From NCBI GenBank assembly GCA_041695045.1, contig JBGFRR010000036.1, forward strand, positions 1 to 10,961: DNA of 10,961 bases. The letters run 5' to 3'. A program made the position numbers and the translations under genes. Positions within the stretch are counted from its first letter, which is position 1, and every line of letters begins with the position of its first letter. This DNA comes from JBGFRR01 sp041695045. GTDB lineage: Bacteria > Bacteroidota > Ignavibacteria > UBA10030. Shown piece by piece: positions 1-6,669 of the stretch. The notes beneath the pieces are model-generated. The model saw only the letters and a program-made list of their open reading frames with translations. It did no database searches and was not told the DNA's origin.

Positions 1-30
1 CGGACAGCCTTAAAGAAACAAGACTGTCCG
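1..30 (-). terminator. Hairpin downstream of the T9SS cargo gene, possible terminator at window edge
   Basis: A 7-bp perfect inverted repeat (CGGACAG at 1-7, CTGTCCG at 24-30) with a 16-nt loop lies about 30 nt after the stop codon of the first gene, in the direction of its transcription. Whether a T-run follows cannot be seen because the window ends there. It could equally be a structural element without a termination role. Confidence 0.35.
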
Positions 31-58
31 TCAACGTTAGAGTACATTAGGCAGATGC

Positions 59-1852
59 TTACTTCGAAAGCAACAGTTTACCGGATAGCAGTACGGTTTG
101 TTTGCCGCCGCCGGGGATGGCATTGAAGCGATATATATAGACGCCGCTCGCAACCGGATGGTCATTCGCATCCCGTCCATTCCACTGTACCAAGTGGTGC
201 CCGGCAGATTTTTCTGCCCGCACAAGTGTAACAATTTCTCTGCCCATCATGTCAAAAACAGTTAATGTCACCCGCGCGTCTTCCACGAGTTTATAATGGA
301 GTGTCGTTATCGGGTTGAACGGGTTGGGGTAGCTCGTGATTCCATAATCATCCGGCAACTCGGCGACAGTTAAAGCGGGTAACTTTTGATTATCTCCAAG
401 CCGAGGGCCGATGTCCTGCCGAGCGAAGACCGAGACCCAGTTTGGATCGGAATACGTCTGGTTGACCGAGAAATAGGAGCGTACGTCGTAGGAGACAAGG
501 TCATGGGTGTATCCATCGGTAACGGTGTACGAGTAATCGGTATACGAGGTCGTGCCTCGGTTAACGGTTGTGAGCAGGACCGGCACATCTCCCTCCTGTT
601 TGACTTTTCGCCAGATTTGATACTGCGTCACGCTGGTGTGCGGGTGCTCGCTCCAGGTAACCTGCACATAGCTTCCGACGGGACCTCCTGCGGAGACACC
701 CGGAGGCGGTTGCGGCTTGGCATTGAAGTTGGCGGTGTAGGTGGTGTGATCGCCCGGAGTAAAGACCGTGCTGGCCGATGTGCTGCCGCCCGGAGACCAA
801 GAGCTGAAGGTGTACGCGATGCCATTGATGACTTGATAGAGCGCTTCGCCGGTGATGGTTTTATCTTGAATGACCGGGAATGTGGAAGTTGGTGAGTTAT
901 ATTGTGTGCCATTGACTTTGATGACGCCGCCACTCCCTGCCCCTGGCAAACTGTTCTGGAACACGATGTTGAATTCTTTCTTAAAGTTTGCTGTGTAGGT
1001 GGCATTACTTGATACATTGATAGAGAAAGAGAGTTGGGGTGTCGATGCCATTGTCTGGCCTGACTGGTTTTTCCAGTCCTGGTAGATACGATAGTACCAC
1101 TGACCGTTTGCTGGGTCCTGAATGTACTGACGGTCTATGGCTTCGATTGTGTGGGTACTTCCGTTGGCCCAGGTAAATGAGGTCCCCGAGGGGTAGCTGA
1201 AACCGTCCACCCTTACACTCCCTGCATCGAAAGAATTCCGCACGGTCACAGTGTAGGATGTGGAGGCTGGCGGATTGTAGGCTACAGACAGTGTCACAGC
1301 AGTAGTAGCATAGCTTAAGTTGGTGTTTTCATTTCCACTCATGAGCCCAACCCGAAACTTAGTGCCACCAGAGAAGCTGCTTTGCACAGCACTGGTGACA
1401 TTTAAGGATGCTGGAGTGGACGAGTAGGTAATTCCGCTGCCAAGTCCTGTACCGGAACCGACCTTTGACCACACATCCTGCAAGTTCAAAAGATCGACCG
1501 GCGCTGTCTGGGTAACACTTGCTGTATAGCTTCCACTAATGTACGACAAAATGTTGACCGTAAGAGTCGCATTCGTTATTGATGAGCCAGACGGAATACG
1601 TGACAGATCGAATCCAAAGAAGGTGCGCCAGATGTCTTCTGATGAACGCGAGTTAATTCCGTTCTTTCCATTATGTCTCCCTATGTTATGTGTACCGTTT
1701 CCCCAGTAAGAATATCCGCCACCGGTGTTGACATAACGTACAACAGGGCTGGACACTTCGGGGGATAGTAATACGGTGGTTTGAGCGACCGCGTGCGCGA
1801 CGGGAAGCAAAACAGAGAGCAAAAGCAGGACTGAAAGAAGAATGCGTTTCAT
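59..1852 (-). CDS. Secreted protein with DNRLRE-like, InlB-type repeat and FN3-like regions and a C-terminal T9SS type A sorting domain
   Basis: The product (597 aa) is predicted to be exported by Sec and then moved across the outer membrane by type IX secretion. Residues 1 to about 21 form a signal peptide (MKR, a Leu-rich core, then AHA). Roughly residues 45-190 carry a SEDIWRTFFGFDLSRIPSG stretch followed by beta-strand-rich sequence, resembling DNRLRE/CBM-type domains. About residues 200-380 hold two repeats ending in TYTANF, like bacterial InlB_B-type repeats, followed by a fibronectin-III-like stretch (VQVTWSEHPHTSVTQYQIWR). The last 90 residues begin YPNPFNP and contain VFDMMGREIVTL and ASGVYIYRF, the FlgD-like type A sorting signal. 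The ATG at 1852 is chosen over an in-frame upstream start because it begins the signal peptide and has AGGAA 5 nt upstream. No catalytic motif is visible, so the role, possibly adhesion or polysaccharide binding, is unknown. Confidence 0.9.
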   Translation of the reverse strand: MKRILLSVLLLLSVLLPVAHAVAQTTVLLSPEVSSPVVRYVNTGGGYSYWGNGTHNIGRHNGKNGINSRSSEDIWRTFFGFDLSRIPSGSSITNATLTVNILSYISGSYTASVTQTAPVDLLNLQDVWSKVGSGTGLGSGITYSSTPASLNVTSAVQSSFSGGTKFRVGLMSGNENTNLSYATTAVTLSVAYNPPASTSYTVTVRNSFDAGSVRVDGFSYPSGTSFTWANGSTHTIEAIDRQYIQDPANGQWYYRIYQDWKNQSGQTMASTPQLSFSINVSSNATYTANFKKEFNIVFQNSLPGAGSGGVIKVNGTQYNSPTSTFPVIQDKTITGEALYQVINGIAYTFSSWSPGGSTSASTVFTPGDHTTYTANFNAKPQPPPGVSAGGPVGSYVQVTWSEHPHTSVTQYQIWRKVKQEGDVPVLLTTVNRGTTSYTDYSYTVTDGYTHDLVSYDVRSYFSVNQTYSDPNWVSVFARQDIGPRLGDNQKLPALTVAELPDDYGITSYPNPFNPITTLHYKLVEDARVTLTVFDMMGREIVTLVRAEKSAGHHLVQWNGRDANDHPVASGVYIYRFNAIPGGGKQTVLLSGKLLLSK

Positions 1853-1985
1853 AACCGTTCCTTTCTGATTTGCATTCAAAAGCGTTTTGCGGTAGATTAT
1901 TGTTGGCAAACAAAGAGGGCTCAAAGCTGCATAAGCAGCTGTGAGGACAGGGAGCCAACCTGATCACCTTTCGTTTGCCGCTGTT

Positions 1986-2019
1986 CCGTTGAGGCGGTGC
2001 TACCTACACCGCCTCACGG
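1986..2019 (-). terminator. Strong hairpin between lipoprotein gene and T9SS cargo gene
   Basis: GAGGCGGTG (1991-1999) and CACCGCCTC (2007-2015) are perfect 9-bp arms around a 7-nt loop. The stem extends by CCGT/ACGG with one bulged T (1990), giving about 13 bp. It lies about 45 nt past the stop of the lipoprotein gene at 2063, as expected for a transcript end, but no T-run follows on the minus strand. It may be a 3'-end stabiliser rather than an intrinsic terminator. Confidence 0.45.
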
Positions 2020-2062
2020 ATTTCAGGACAGTTTGCCTTGCTTGTTTTTCTCCTTTTCTTCG

Positions 2063-3136
2063 CTATTGTCCCCGCAGGATAAATGTCTTTTGGCCATTGT
2101 TCCCCACGACGAAAACCTCTTTGCCGTTTGTCCAGATCGAAGAGAAGAATTTGTCGAGACCACGAAATTCGGGATACCGATACCAATCGAGTCCATTGAA
2201 ATGGTATACCTGACTCTCGGTTCCAACGGCAAAAAGATTGGAAAAACCTGTTCCACCGAGTCTGACCAACGGCCACTCGGTAAAGAACATGCGTTCCCAT
2301 TGGCTTCCCTTCTTTTTTATGAACGCTCCATATCCCACGCTGAAAAGGATCCGGTCTATCGCGAAGAGGCCTCCACCAAACTTTTCTTCTGACGGAGGTC
2401 CTGTCGTACGAACCACAGAATCCACGACAGACCATTTCAGCCCATCGAAATGATACAGGAAGAATGCAACAGTGTCGATCGGTTGAACAACATCATTCTT
2501 AAATCCCACCATATAGATGTCATTGGAGTGATTGCCGCTAATGCTCAGGAATTGTATTCCTTCCGACGGCAGGTGAATTGGAAACGTTTCCCATTTTACA
2601 CCATCATAGTGAAGCAGCGTATTCCATCCCGCCGTCCAGACATCTGTCGGCGAGCTTCCCCAGATCGACTGCAACTCTCTCCCTCCACTCACTTTCTCTT
2701 CTCGCCACTGCCGGCCATCAAAATGAATGATCAGACTGGAATCAAGGAACCTTCGCGGTGGTCCCCAATCGTCATACATCCGCTTGCCAACCGCGTAGAT
2801 GTTGGAAGCGCTGAATCCATGGATGGCAGCAAGATCAATAGGACCCTGGATATTTCCCCCCTGAGTTGTGCTTAGTCGCACATCCGTCCACTGCTTCCCG
2901 TCGTAGTGAAACATCAAACCACGGTTTTGATCATTATGTCCCACCACATACACATTACTTGGCGAGCTTCCCCAAATATCCCGCATCGCTGTTTGGAAAC
3001 TGCCGGGGTAAGCAAGTGTATCAATCGTCCAGGTGTAGGTGCGCGGGTCTTTGATGGGCGGCTCAACAGGATTGTCTCTACAACTGAACTGAGAGAGCAA
3101 AACTGTTAGAGCGCTGAGCAGCACAACCTTCTTCAT
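2063..3136 (-). CDS. Lipoprotein with about seven WGSS/VYAVG repeats, predicted beta-propeller
   Basis: This 357-aa protein starts with a lipoprotein signal (MKKVVLLSALTVLLSQFSC, predicted lipidated Cys19, followed by RDN). The rest is made of about seven repeats of roughly 45 residues, each with a W/F-G..S.N(I/V)(Y/W).(V/A)G strand and often an H(F/Y)(D/N)G..W strand: IWGSSPSNVYVVG, FSASNIYAVG, IWGSSPTDVWTAG, HSNDIYMVG, DRILFSVG, FSNLFAVG and TNGKEVFVVG. Seven such units suggest a seven-bladed propeller; this is an inference from spacing. The ATG at 3136 is favoured by the signal peptide and by AGGAG 9 nt upstream. It lies upstream of the T9SS gene on the same strand and downstream of its paralog at 3302. 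I see no enzyme motif. Binding or scaffolding at the cell surface is plausible but unproven. Confidence 0.85.
   Translation of the reverse strand: MKKVVLLSALTVLLSQFSCRDNPVEPPIKDPRTYTWTIDTLAYPGSFQTAMRDIWGSSPSNVYVVGHNDQNRGLMFHYDGKQWTDVRLSTTQGGNIQGPIDLAAIHGFSASNIYAVGKRMYDDWGPPRRFLDSSLIIHFDGRQWREEKVSGGRELQSIWGSSPTDVWTAGWNTLLHYDGVKWETFPIHLPSEGIQFLSISGNHSNDIYMVGFKNDVVQPIDTVAFFLYHFDGLKWSVVDSVVRTTGPPSEEKFGGGLFAIDRILFSVGYGAFIKKKGSQWERMFFTEWPLVRLGGTGFSNLFAVGTESQVYHFNGLDWYRYPEFRGLDKFFSSIWTNGKEVFVVGNNGQKTFILRGQ
2958..3031. repeat. 74-bp exact direct repeat, copy 1, inside lipoprotein gene
   Basis: Bases 2958-3031 match 4212-4285 without a difference, and similarity continues with few changes on both sides. 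The repeat lies in the N-terminal coding part of two paralogous lipoprotein genes. The remainder of the genes is much more divergent, so this block has been either recently homogenised or strongly conserved. Confidence 0.9.
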
Positions 3137-3194
3137 TCTTGGGAACTCCTTCTCCAATGCAACATTCAAAGCAGGATGAATCTCAGAACTGTTT

Positions 3195-3239
3195 GTCCAC
3201 TTTTTGGACCCCGCTACGCGGGATTTGGTGTTTTACACC
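3195..3239. repeat. Three tandem small palindromes in the intergenic gap
   Basis: GTCC-N7-GGAC (3195-3209), CCCGC-TAC-GCGGG (3210-3222) and GGTGT-TTT-ACACC (3227-3239) follow each other almost without spacing. They lie upstream of the lipoprotein gene starting at 3136, in its possible leader. They directly adjoin a fourth, larger hairpin. Confidence 0.7.
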
Positions 3240-3275
3240 CGAGCATGGTGCTGCCGCACTATGCTTGGGTTTTTT
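3238..3275 (+). terminator. Canonical intrinsic terminator on the plus strand, without an upstream plus-strand gene
   Basis: CCCGAGCAT (3238-3246), a G.T wobble, GTGC, tetraloop TGCC, GCAC and ATGCTTGGG (3261-3269) form a stem of about 14 bp followed by TTTTTT (3270-3275). This is a textbook Rho-independent terminator for plus-strand transcription. Both neighbouring genes run on the minus strand, where the hairpin has an A-run before it and no T-run after it. It could end antisense transcripts or an unseen plus-strand RNA. Confidence 0.7.
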
Positions 3276-3301
3276 GTACTCTCATAGCATATCACCCCCT
3301 T

Positions 3302-4402
3302 TCATTTGCCGTGAAGAATTATTGTTTTTTGAGGATACGTCGCCGTGAAGCCAACCACAAACACTTCGCGGTTATCGGCCCAGACGCCCCACAACACGTT
3401 GTTTGGGTCTGCGAACTGCCGATATTGAAACCAATCCCGCCCGTTGAAATGCAAGACCGTTCCCAGATGGCCGACGACAACAATGTTGTTGTCGCTTGTG
3501 CCTGTTATGCGTGAGAGAAAGTTCGGGTGGTCGAATAACATCTCCCAGCTCAAACCATTCCACCGATGTACTCCAGTCCCACACGAGTAAAGTGTTCCCG
3601 AGGGACTCATCCACAAATCGGCCTTACCCCATTTTTGCTCCAGCCGGCCTGGCCCTACGAAGAAACTATCAACGGTTACCCACTGACCAAGCTGGCGTCG
3701 GAAAAAATAGTGGATTGTGGTTGCCGTTGAGTTGTGGTGAGTGTTCCCAATCGCGTATACGTCGCCCGCAGCAGTACCTTCGAAGGCCTCTACCAGAAAA
3801 AAGCCGTCTGTTTGAACAAAGACGGGGAGAGAATCTCGTTTCCATTTCGTCCCATCATATTGAAAGACGGTATGAGTCCGGCCACCTGCCCAAAGCATAG
3901 AAGGTGAACTTCCCCAAATGGTTCTCAAAAACCTCCCGTTTTCCACTCGTTGTTCACGCCACTGCCGTCCGTCAAAATGAATGATCAAACTGCTGTCCAA
4001 GAAGTTCGGTGGCCGATTCGGGTTGCTGTAGATCCGCTGGCCCACCGCGTAGATGTTGTTAGGCCCAAAACCGTGAATTGCACTTAGCGATAAAGCACCA
4101 GAAATAGCTCCACCTTCTAATACATGAAAACCCACCGTTTTCCAACTCTTGCCATCAAAGTGATACATTGTTGCCTCTGAGAAGCTGTTATCTCCCACCA
4201 CGTACACATTGCTTGGCGAGCTTCCCCAAATATCCCGCATCGCTGTTTGGAAACTGCCGGGGTAAGCAAGTGTATCAATCGTCCACGTATAGGTGCGCGG
4301 GTCTTTTATGGGGTCAATGGGGTTGTCTTTGCAGGCAAGTAGAAACAAGAACAGGATGGCACTGCCAGAGAGAATAAAGTGGACGGTGAATTGAGGCTTC
4401 AT
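3302..4402 (-). CDS. Lipoprotein with about seven WGSS/VYAVG repeats, predicted beta-propeller, paralog of the gene at 2063
   Basis: This 366-aa protein starts with a lipoprotein signal ending in the lipobox LLAC (Cys24) and then KDNP. About seven repeats follow: IWGSSPSNVYVVG, FGPNNIYAVG, IWGSSPSMLWAGG, TAAGDVYAIG, SPSGTLYSCG, TSDNNIVVVG and ADNREVFVVG, most with a following YHFDGKSW- or HFNGRDW-type strand. It is paralogous to the next gene downstream. The 40 residues running from PIKDPRTYTW to NVYVVG are identical in both, whereas the C-terminal halves differ extensively. The ATG at 4402 is chosen because it begins the signal peptide; its Shine-Dalgarno sequence is weak. A clear sigma70 promoter lies directly upstream (4430-4459). 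Function is unknown; cell-envelope localisation is predicted. Confidence 0.85.
   Translation of the reverse strand: MKPQFTVHFILSGSAILFLFLLACKDNPIDPIKDPRTYTWTIDTLAYPGSFQTAMRDIWGSSPSNVYVVGDNSFSEATMYHFDGKSWKTVGFHVLEGGAISGALSLSAIHGFGPNNIYAVGQRIYSNPNRPPNFLDSSLIIHFDGRQWREQRVENGRFLRTIWGSSPSMLWAGGRTHTVFQYDGTKWKRDSLPVFVQTDGFFLVEAFEGTAAGDVYAIGNTHHNSTATTIHYFFRRQLGQWVTVDSFFVGPGRLEQKWGKADLWMSPSGTLYSCGTGVHRWNGLSWEMLFDHPNFLSRITGTSDNNIVVVGHLGTVLHFNGRDWFQYRQFADPNNVLWGVWADNREVFVVGFTATYPQKTIILHGK
4212..4285. repeat. 74-bp exact direct repeat, copy 2, inside lipoprotein gene
   Basis: This is the second copy of the block at 2958-3031, in the same orientation and the same place within the paralogous gene, 1,254 bp away. 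The size and identity would permit homologous recombination between the two genes, which would delete the intervening 1.25 kb or form a chimeric gene. Confidence 0.9.
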
Positions 4403-4429
4403 GCTTAAATGCCTAGTGGTAGACTGCGA

Positions 4430-4459
4430 ATAATATAAATTAAAAAAAACGAATGTCAA
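4430..4459 (-). promoter_or_regulatory. Sigma70-type promoter of the lipoprotein gene at 3302
   Basis: On the minus strand a perfect TTGACA (4459-4454) is followed after 16 nt by TATATT (4437-4432), with an alternative TATTAT (4435-4430) at 18 nt. Transcription would start near 4424, about 20 nt before the ATG at 4402. The same hexamers with the same spacing occur before the mazE-like gene. Confidence 0.75.
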
Positions 4460-4947
4460 GTGATTTCTATTACCTTAATTCCGATATAGCAGGGGATTTC
4501 AGTCGCACCATGGGATCTCTTGCGGCAGTGCTCACCTCACACCTGTTTGCTCCCCACCGACTGTCACCAACTGTTCGTTATCATCTGATTTTTTACCCAA
4601 TGGGTGAACAGTCATTCAGGGCCGCTGTGGTTGCGGGAAAAACCATGTCGAAATCTCCACCAGAGGCGGATACGCCTTTGGCGTAAAACACACGCGATGG
4701 CTTGCCGACGCTGCAATCCGAAATTCTTGGCGCCCAAATGCCTTGTAGCCTTTGACGGTAAACTGGGGTGCGCCAAGAATTAAACGCACACCATCGCCTT
4801 CCACCCACATCCCATGATTTCGGCACTGCCCGCGTGCCTGCCAGCAGCAGGCAGGCCACCCACGCACCTCCTCCTGCCCAGACTCTTGTTCTTAATCGGA
4901 TTTGAGGGGTTTGCTTTGGCCGGCAAAATTCCTTAAGCTTTTTCCCG
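4460..4947. other. Intergenic region between divergent lipoprotein and pxp genes
   Basis: I find no convincing gene here. Open frames in the stretch lack family features, signal sequences and consistent codon use. It contains three inverted repeats: ACTGTTC/GAACAGT (4570-4576/4606-4612) enclosing ACCC-AAT-GGGT, the bipartite repeat at 4694-4797, and TGCCTGC-CAGCA-GCAGGCA (4835-4853). The promoter of the pxp operon must lie here, but I could not identify a good -35/-10 pair. Confidence 0.6.
4694..4797. repeat. Bipartite imperfect inverted repeat, 104 bp
   Basis: The inner arms AATTCTTGGCGC (4722-4733) and GCGCCAAGAATT (4770-4781) are perfect 12-bp complements separated by 36 nt. The outer arms GCGATGG (4694-4700) and CCATCGC (4791-4797) are perfect 7-bp complements. 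The spacers between inner and outer arms differ in length (21 and 9 nt). The layout recalls folded recombination sites or a remnant of a small mobile element, but no known family is recognised. Confidence 0.6.
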
Positions 4948-5649
4948 ATGCGTGAGCCGCAATTCATCCGCGCCAGTGATCACTCCGTGCTCGTGCCGTT
5001 CGGAGAGGAAATCGCGCTTGAGCATCACGAGAGCGTCGTTCGTCTCGCGACCGCACTCCTTGCCGATCCAAAACCCTTCATCAAGAATATCCATCCCGCG
5101 TACTCTTCCGTGCTCGTGTCGTTCGATGCCGCGCGAACAGCGCATGCAGAGGTTGAAGACTACATCGTCGGAGTCATCAAGAAGCTGTCCGCGCGCCCAA
5201 TGCCGACTTCACGCGAAGTCGAAGTGCCCGTCTGCTACGGCGGCGAGTTTGGTCTGGACCTTCCCGACGTCGCGCAACACAACGGCCTTTCGGTCAATGA
5301 GGTGACCGAAATCCACTCGAGCGCCGCATACAAAGTCTACTTCCTTGGCTTCTCCCCCGGATTTCCGTACATGGGAGGGATGTCGGAGCGGATTGCAACG
5401 CCGAGACTCCCCCGGCCGCGCACACACGTTCCGGCAGGCAGCGTTGCTATCGGCGGCGCGCAAACAGGTATCTACCCGCTCAGCTCGCCGGGAGGATGGA
5501 GGATCATCGGCCGAACACCGTTGCGGCTCTTCAACCCGGCCGCCAACCCGCCAACTCTGTTGCAGATGGGAGACGTTGTTCGATTTAGGGAGATTGGACG
5601 CGAAGAATATGACCGACTATCCGCTGCCGACCTGCAAACATCAACGTGA
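4948..5649 (+). CDS. pxpB: 5-oxoprolinase subunit PxpB (KipI family)
   Basis: PxpB is one of three subunits of the prokaryotic ATP-dependent 5-oxoprolinase, which opens cytoplasmic 5-oxo-L-proline to L-glutamate. At 233 aa it has the usual family length. The C-terminal half carries the family signatures FLGFSPGFPYMGGM (about residues 132-145), PAGSVAIGGAQTGIYPL and SPGGWRIIGRTP (about 160-190), close to the cyclophilin-like domain of KipI/YbgJ. The N-terminal part matches the KipI N-domain (SDHSVLVPFG, with an HPAYSSVLVSFD segment). The ATG at 4948 gives the expected N-terminus, though no clear Shine-Dalgarno sequence precedes it. It is the first gene of the operon with pxpC, a transporter gene and pxpA. 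In Bacillus the homolog KipI also inhibits a sporulation kinase; nothing here points to that role. Confidence 0.93.
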   Translation: MREPQFIRASDHSVLVPFGEEIALEHHESVVRLATALLADPKPFIKNIHPAYSSVLVSFDAARTAHAEVEDYIVGVIKKLSARPMPTSREVEVPVCYGGEFGLDLPDVAQHNGLSVNEVTEIHSSAAYKVYFLGFSPGFPYMGGMSERIATPRLPRPRTHVPAGSVAIGGAQTGIYPLSSPGGWRIIGRTPLRLFNPAANPPTLLQMGDVVRFREIGREEYDRLSAADLQTST

Positions 5650-5721
5650 ACGGGCGACGTGGAGATTGCTCCGATGCTTCCGTTCGTGCAGTACGTGGCT
5701 GTCAACTCTCTTTTGAGGACG

Positions 5722-6669
5722 ATGCCAGTCATTAGCGTAAAAAGTCCCGGTTTCCTGACGACTATCCAAGACCTCGGTCGGTCCGGATGCGCCCATTTAG
5801 GCGTCTCCGCTTCCGGTCCTGCCGATTCCGTTGCGCTGCGGTTGGGCAATCTGTTGGTCGGGAACGACGAAAACACCCCGGCGCTTGAGCTGACGCTTGT
5901 CGGCGGAGCGTTCGAGTTTGAATCGAACACCGTCGTTGCCATCACGGGCTCCGACTTCGAGCCGACGTGCGGCGGCCAAACCGTTCCTCTGTGGACGTCG
6001 TTCCTCGTTCGTGCAGGCGACCGCTTGGAGTTCGGCGCAACGAAGTCCGGCGCCCGTTGCTACATGTGTGTTCGCGGCGGCATCGAATGTCCGCGCGTTC
6101 TCGGAAGCGCATCGACACATGTACTGACGGGCATTGGTGGACTCAACGGACGCGCGCTGCAACGGGGAGATCTCCTGAAAATCGAGGCCGTAAGGAGCGA
6201 GAGCGACTTCGTCCCCCGGTTGGTTTCAGCCGAAATTCTGAAGCGCATCATGCGGTCTGGACCCTTACGCATTACCAGAGGCCCGCAGGCATCGTACTTC
6301 ACGGACGAAGCCCATTCAACCCTTTCCTCAAGCCCTTACGTCGTTTCAGAAGAGTCGAACAGGATGGGCCTACGGCTGACGGGCCCTCTATTAAAGAGGA
6401 CGCGGAAGAAAGAGATGATCACCGAAGGTGTATCGCTTGGCGCGATCCAAGTGCCTCAGAACGGCCAGCCGATCATTCTGTTCGTCGAGCATCAAACGAC
6501 GGGCGGGTATCCGAAGATCGCGAACGTCATCTCCGCCGACCTCCACCGCGTGGGGCAGCTGAGGCCGCGGGATGAGGTTCGATTCGAGACGGTCGCAATC
6601 GACACCGCACGGTCGCTCCTGCGTGAACAAGAAGCTCTCATTCATCCACATTCCCTACAGCCCGTATGA
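5722..6669 (+). CDS. pxpC: 5-oxoprolinase subunit PxpC (KipA / biotin-dependent carboxyltransferase-like family)
   Basis: PxpC pairs with PxpB as the part of 5-oxoprolinase that acts with PxpA. From the ATG at 5722 the product has 315 aa. It begins MPVISVKSPGFLTTIQDLGR, the standard N-terminus of the family, followed by GVSASGPADSVALRLGNLLVGN and PALELTLVGG. The C-terminal part has RITRGPQ, SNRMGLRLTGP, EGVSLGAIQVPQNGQPIIL and TTGGYPKIANV, all typical. The frame stays open upstream, with ATG at 5674 (GGAG 9 nt before it) and GTG at 5659. The better Shine-Dalgarno spacing favours 5674 and the family alignment favours 5722, so a 16-residue N-terminal extension is possible. The gap from pxpB is 9-72 nt depending on the start. 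The stop overlaps the next start by 4 nt (ATGA), implying translational coupling with the transporter. Confidence 0.92.
   Translation: MPVISVKSPGFLTTIQDLGRSGCAHLGVSASGPADSVALRLGNLLVGNDENTPALELTLVGGAFEFESNTVVAITGSDFEPTCGGQTVPLWTSFLVRAGDRLEFGATKSGARCYMCVRGGIECPRVLGSASTHVLTGIGGLNGRALQRGDLLKIEAVRSESDFVPRLVSAEILKRIMRSGPLRITRGPQASYFTDEAHSTLSSSPYVVSEESNRMGLRLTGPLLKRTRKKEMITEGVSLGAIQVPQNGQPIILFVEHQTTGGYPKIANVISADLHRVGQLRPRDEVRFETVAIDTARSLLREQEALIHPHSLQPV

Noticed and set aside
386..1017. Frames inside the T9SS gene (386-895 plus, 628-1017 minus)
   Set aside because: They are shadows of a protein with signal peptide and a canonical sorting domain in the opposite or other frame.
4694..4797. The bipartite repeat as an integron attC site
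   Set aside because: The layout fits, but no GTTRRRY/RYYYAAC core pair is found at the arms and no integrase or cassette array is present.
4890..4947. A sigma70 promoter just before pxpB (TTGAGG with a downstream AAAATT)
   Set aside because: The -10 candidate matches only three of six consensus bases; not reported as a feature.
4453..4967. Open frames on both strands in the lipoprotein-pxp gap (for example 4453-4686 plus and 4593-4967 minus)
   Set aside because: They lack a credible ribosome site, domain or signal sequence and run through inverted repeats; chance frames are the simpler explanation.
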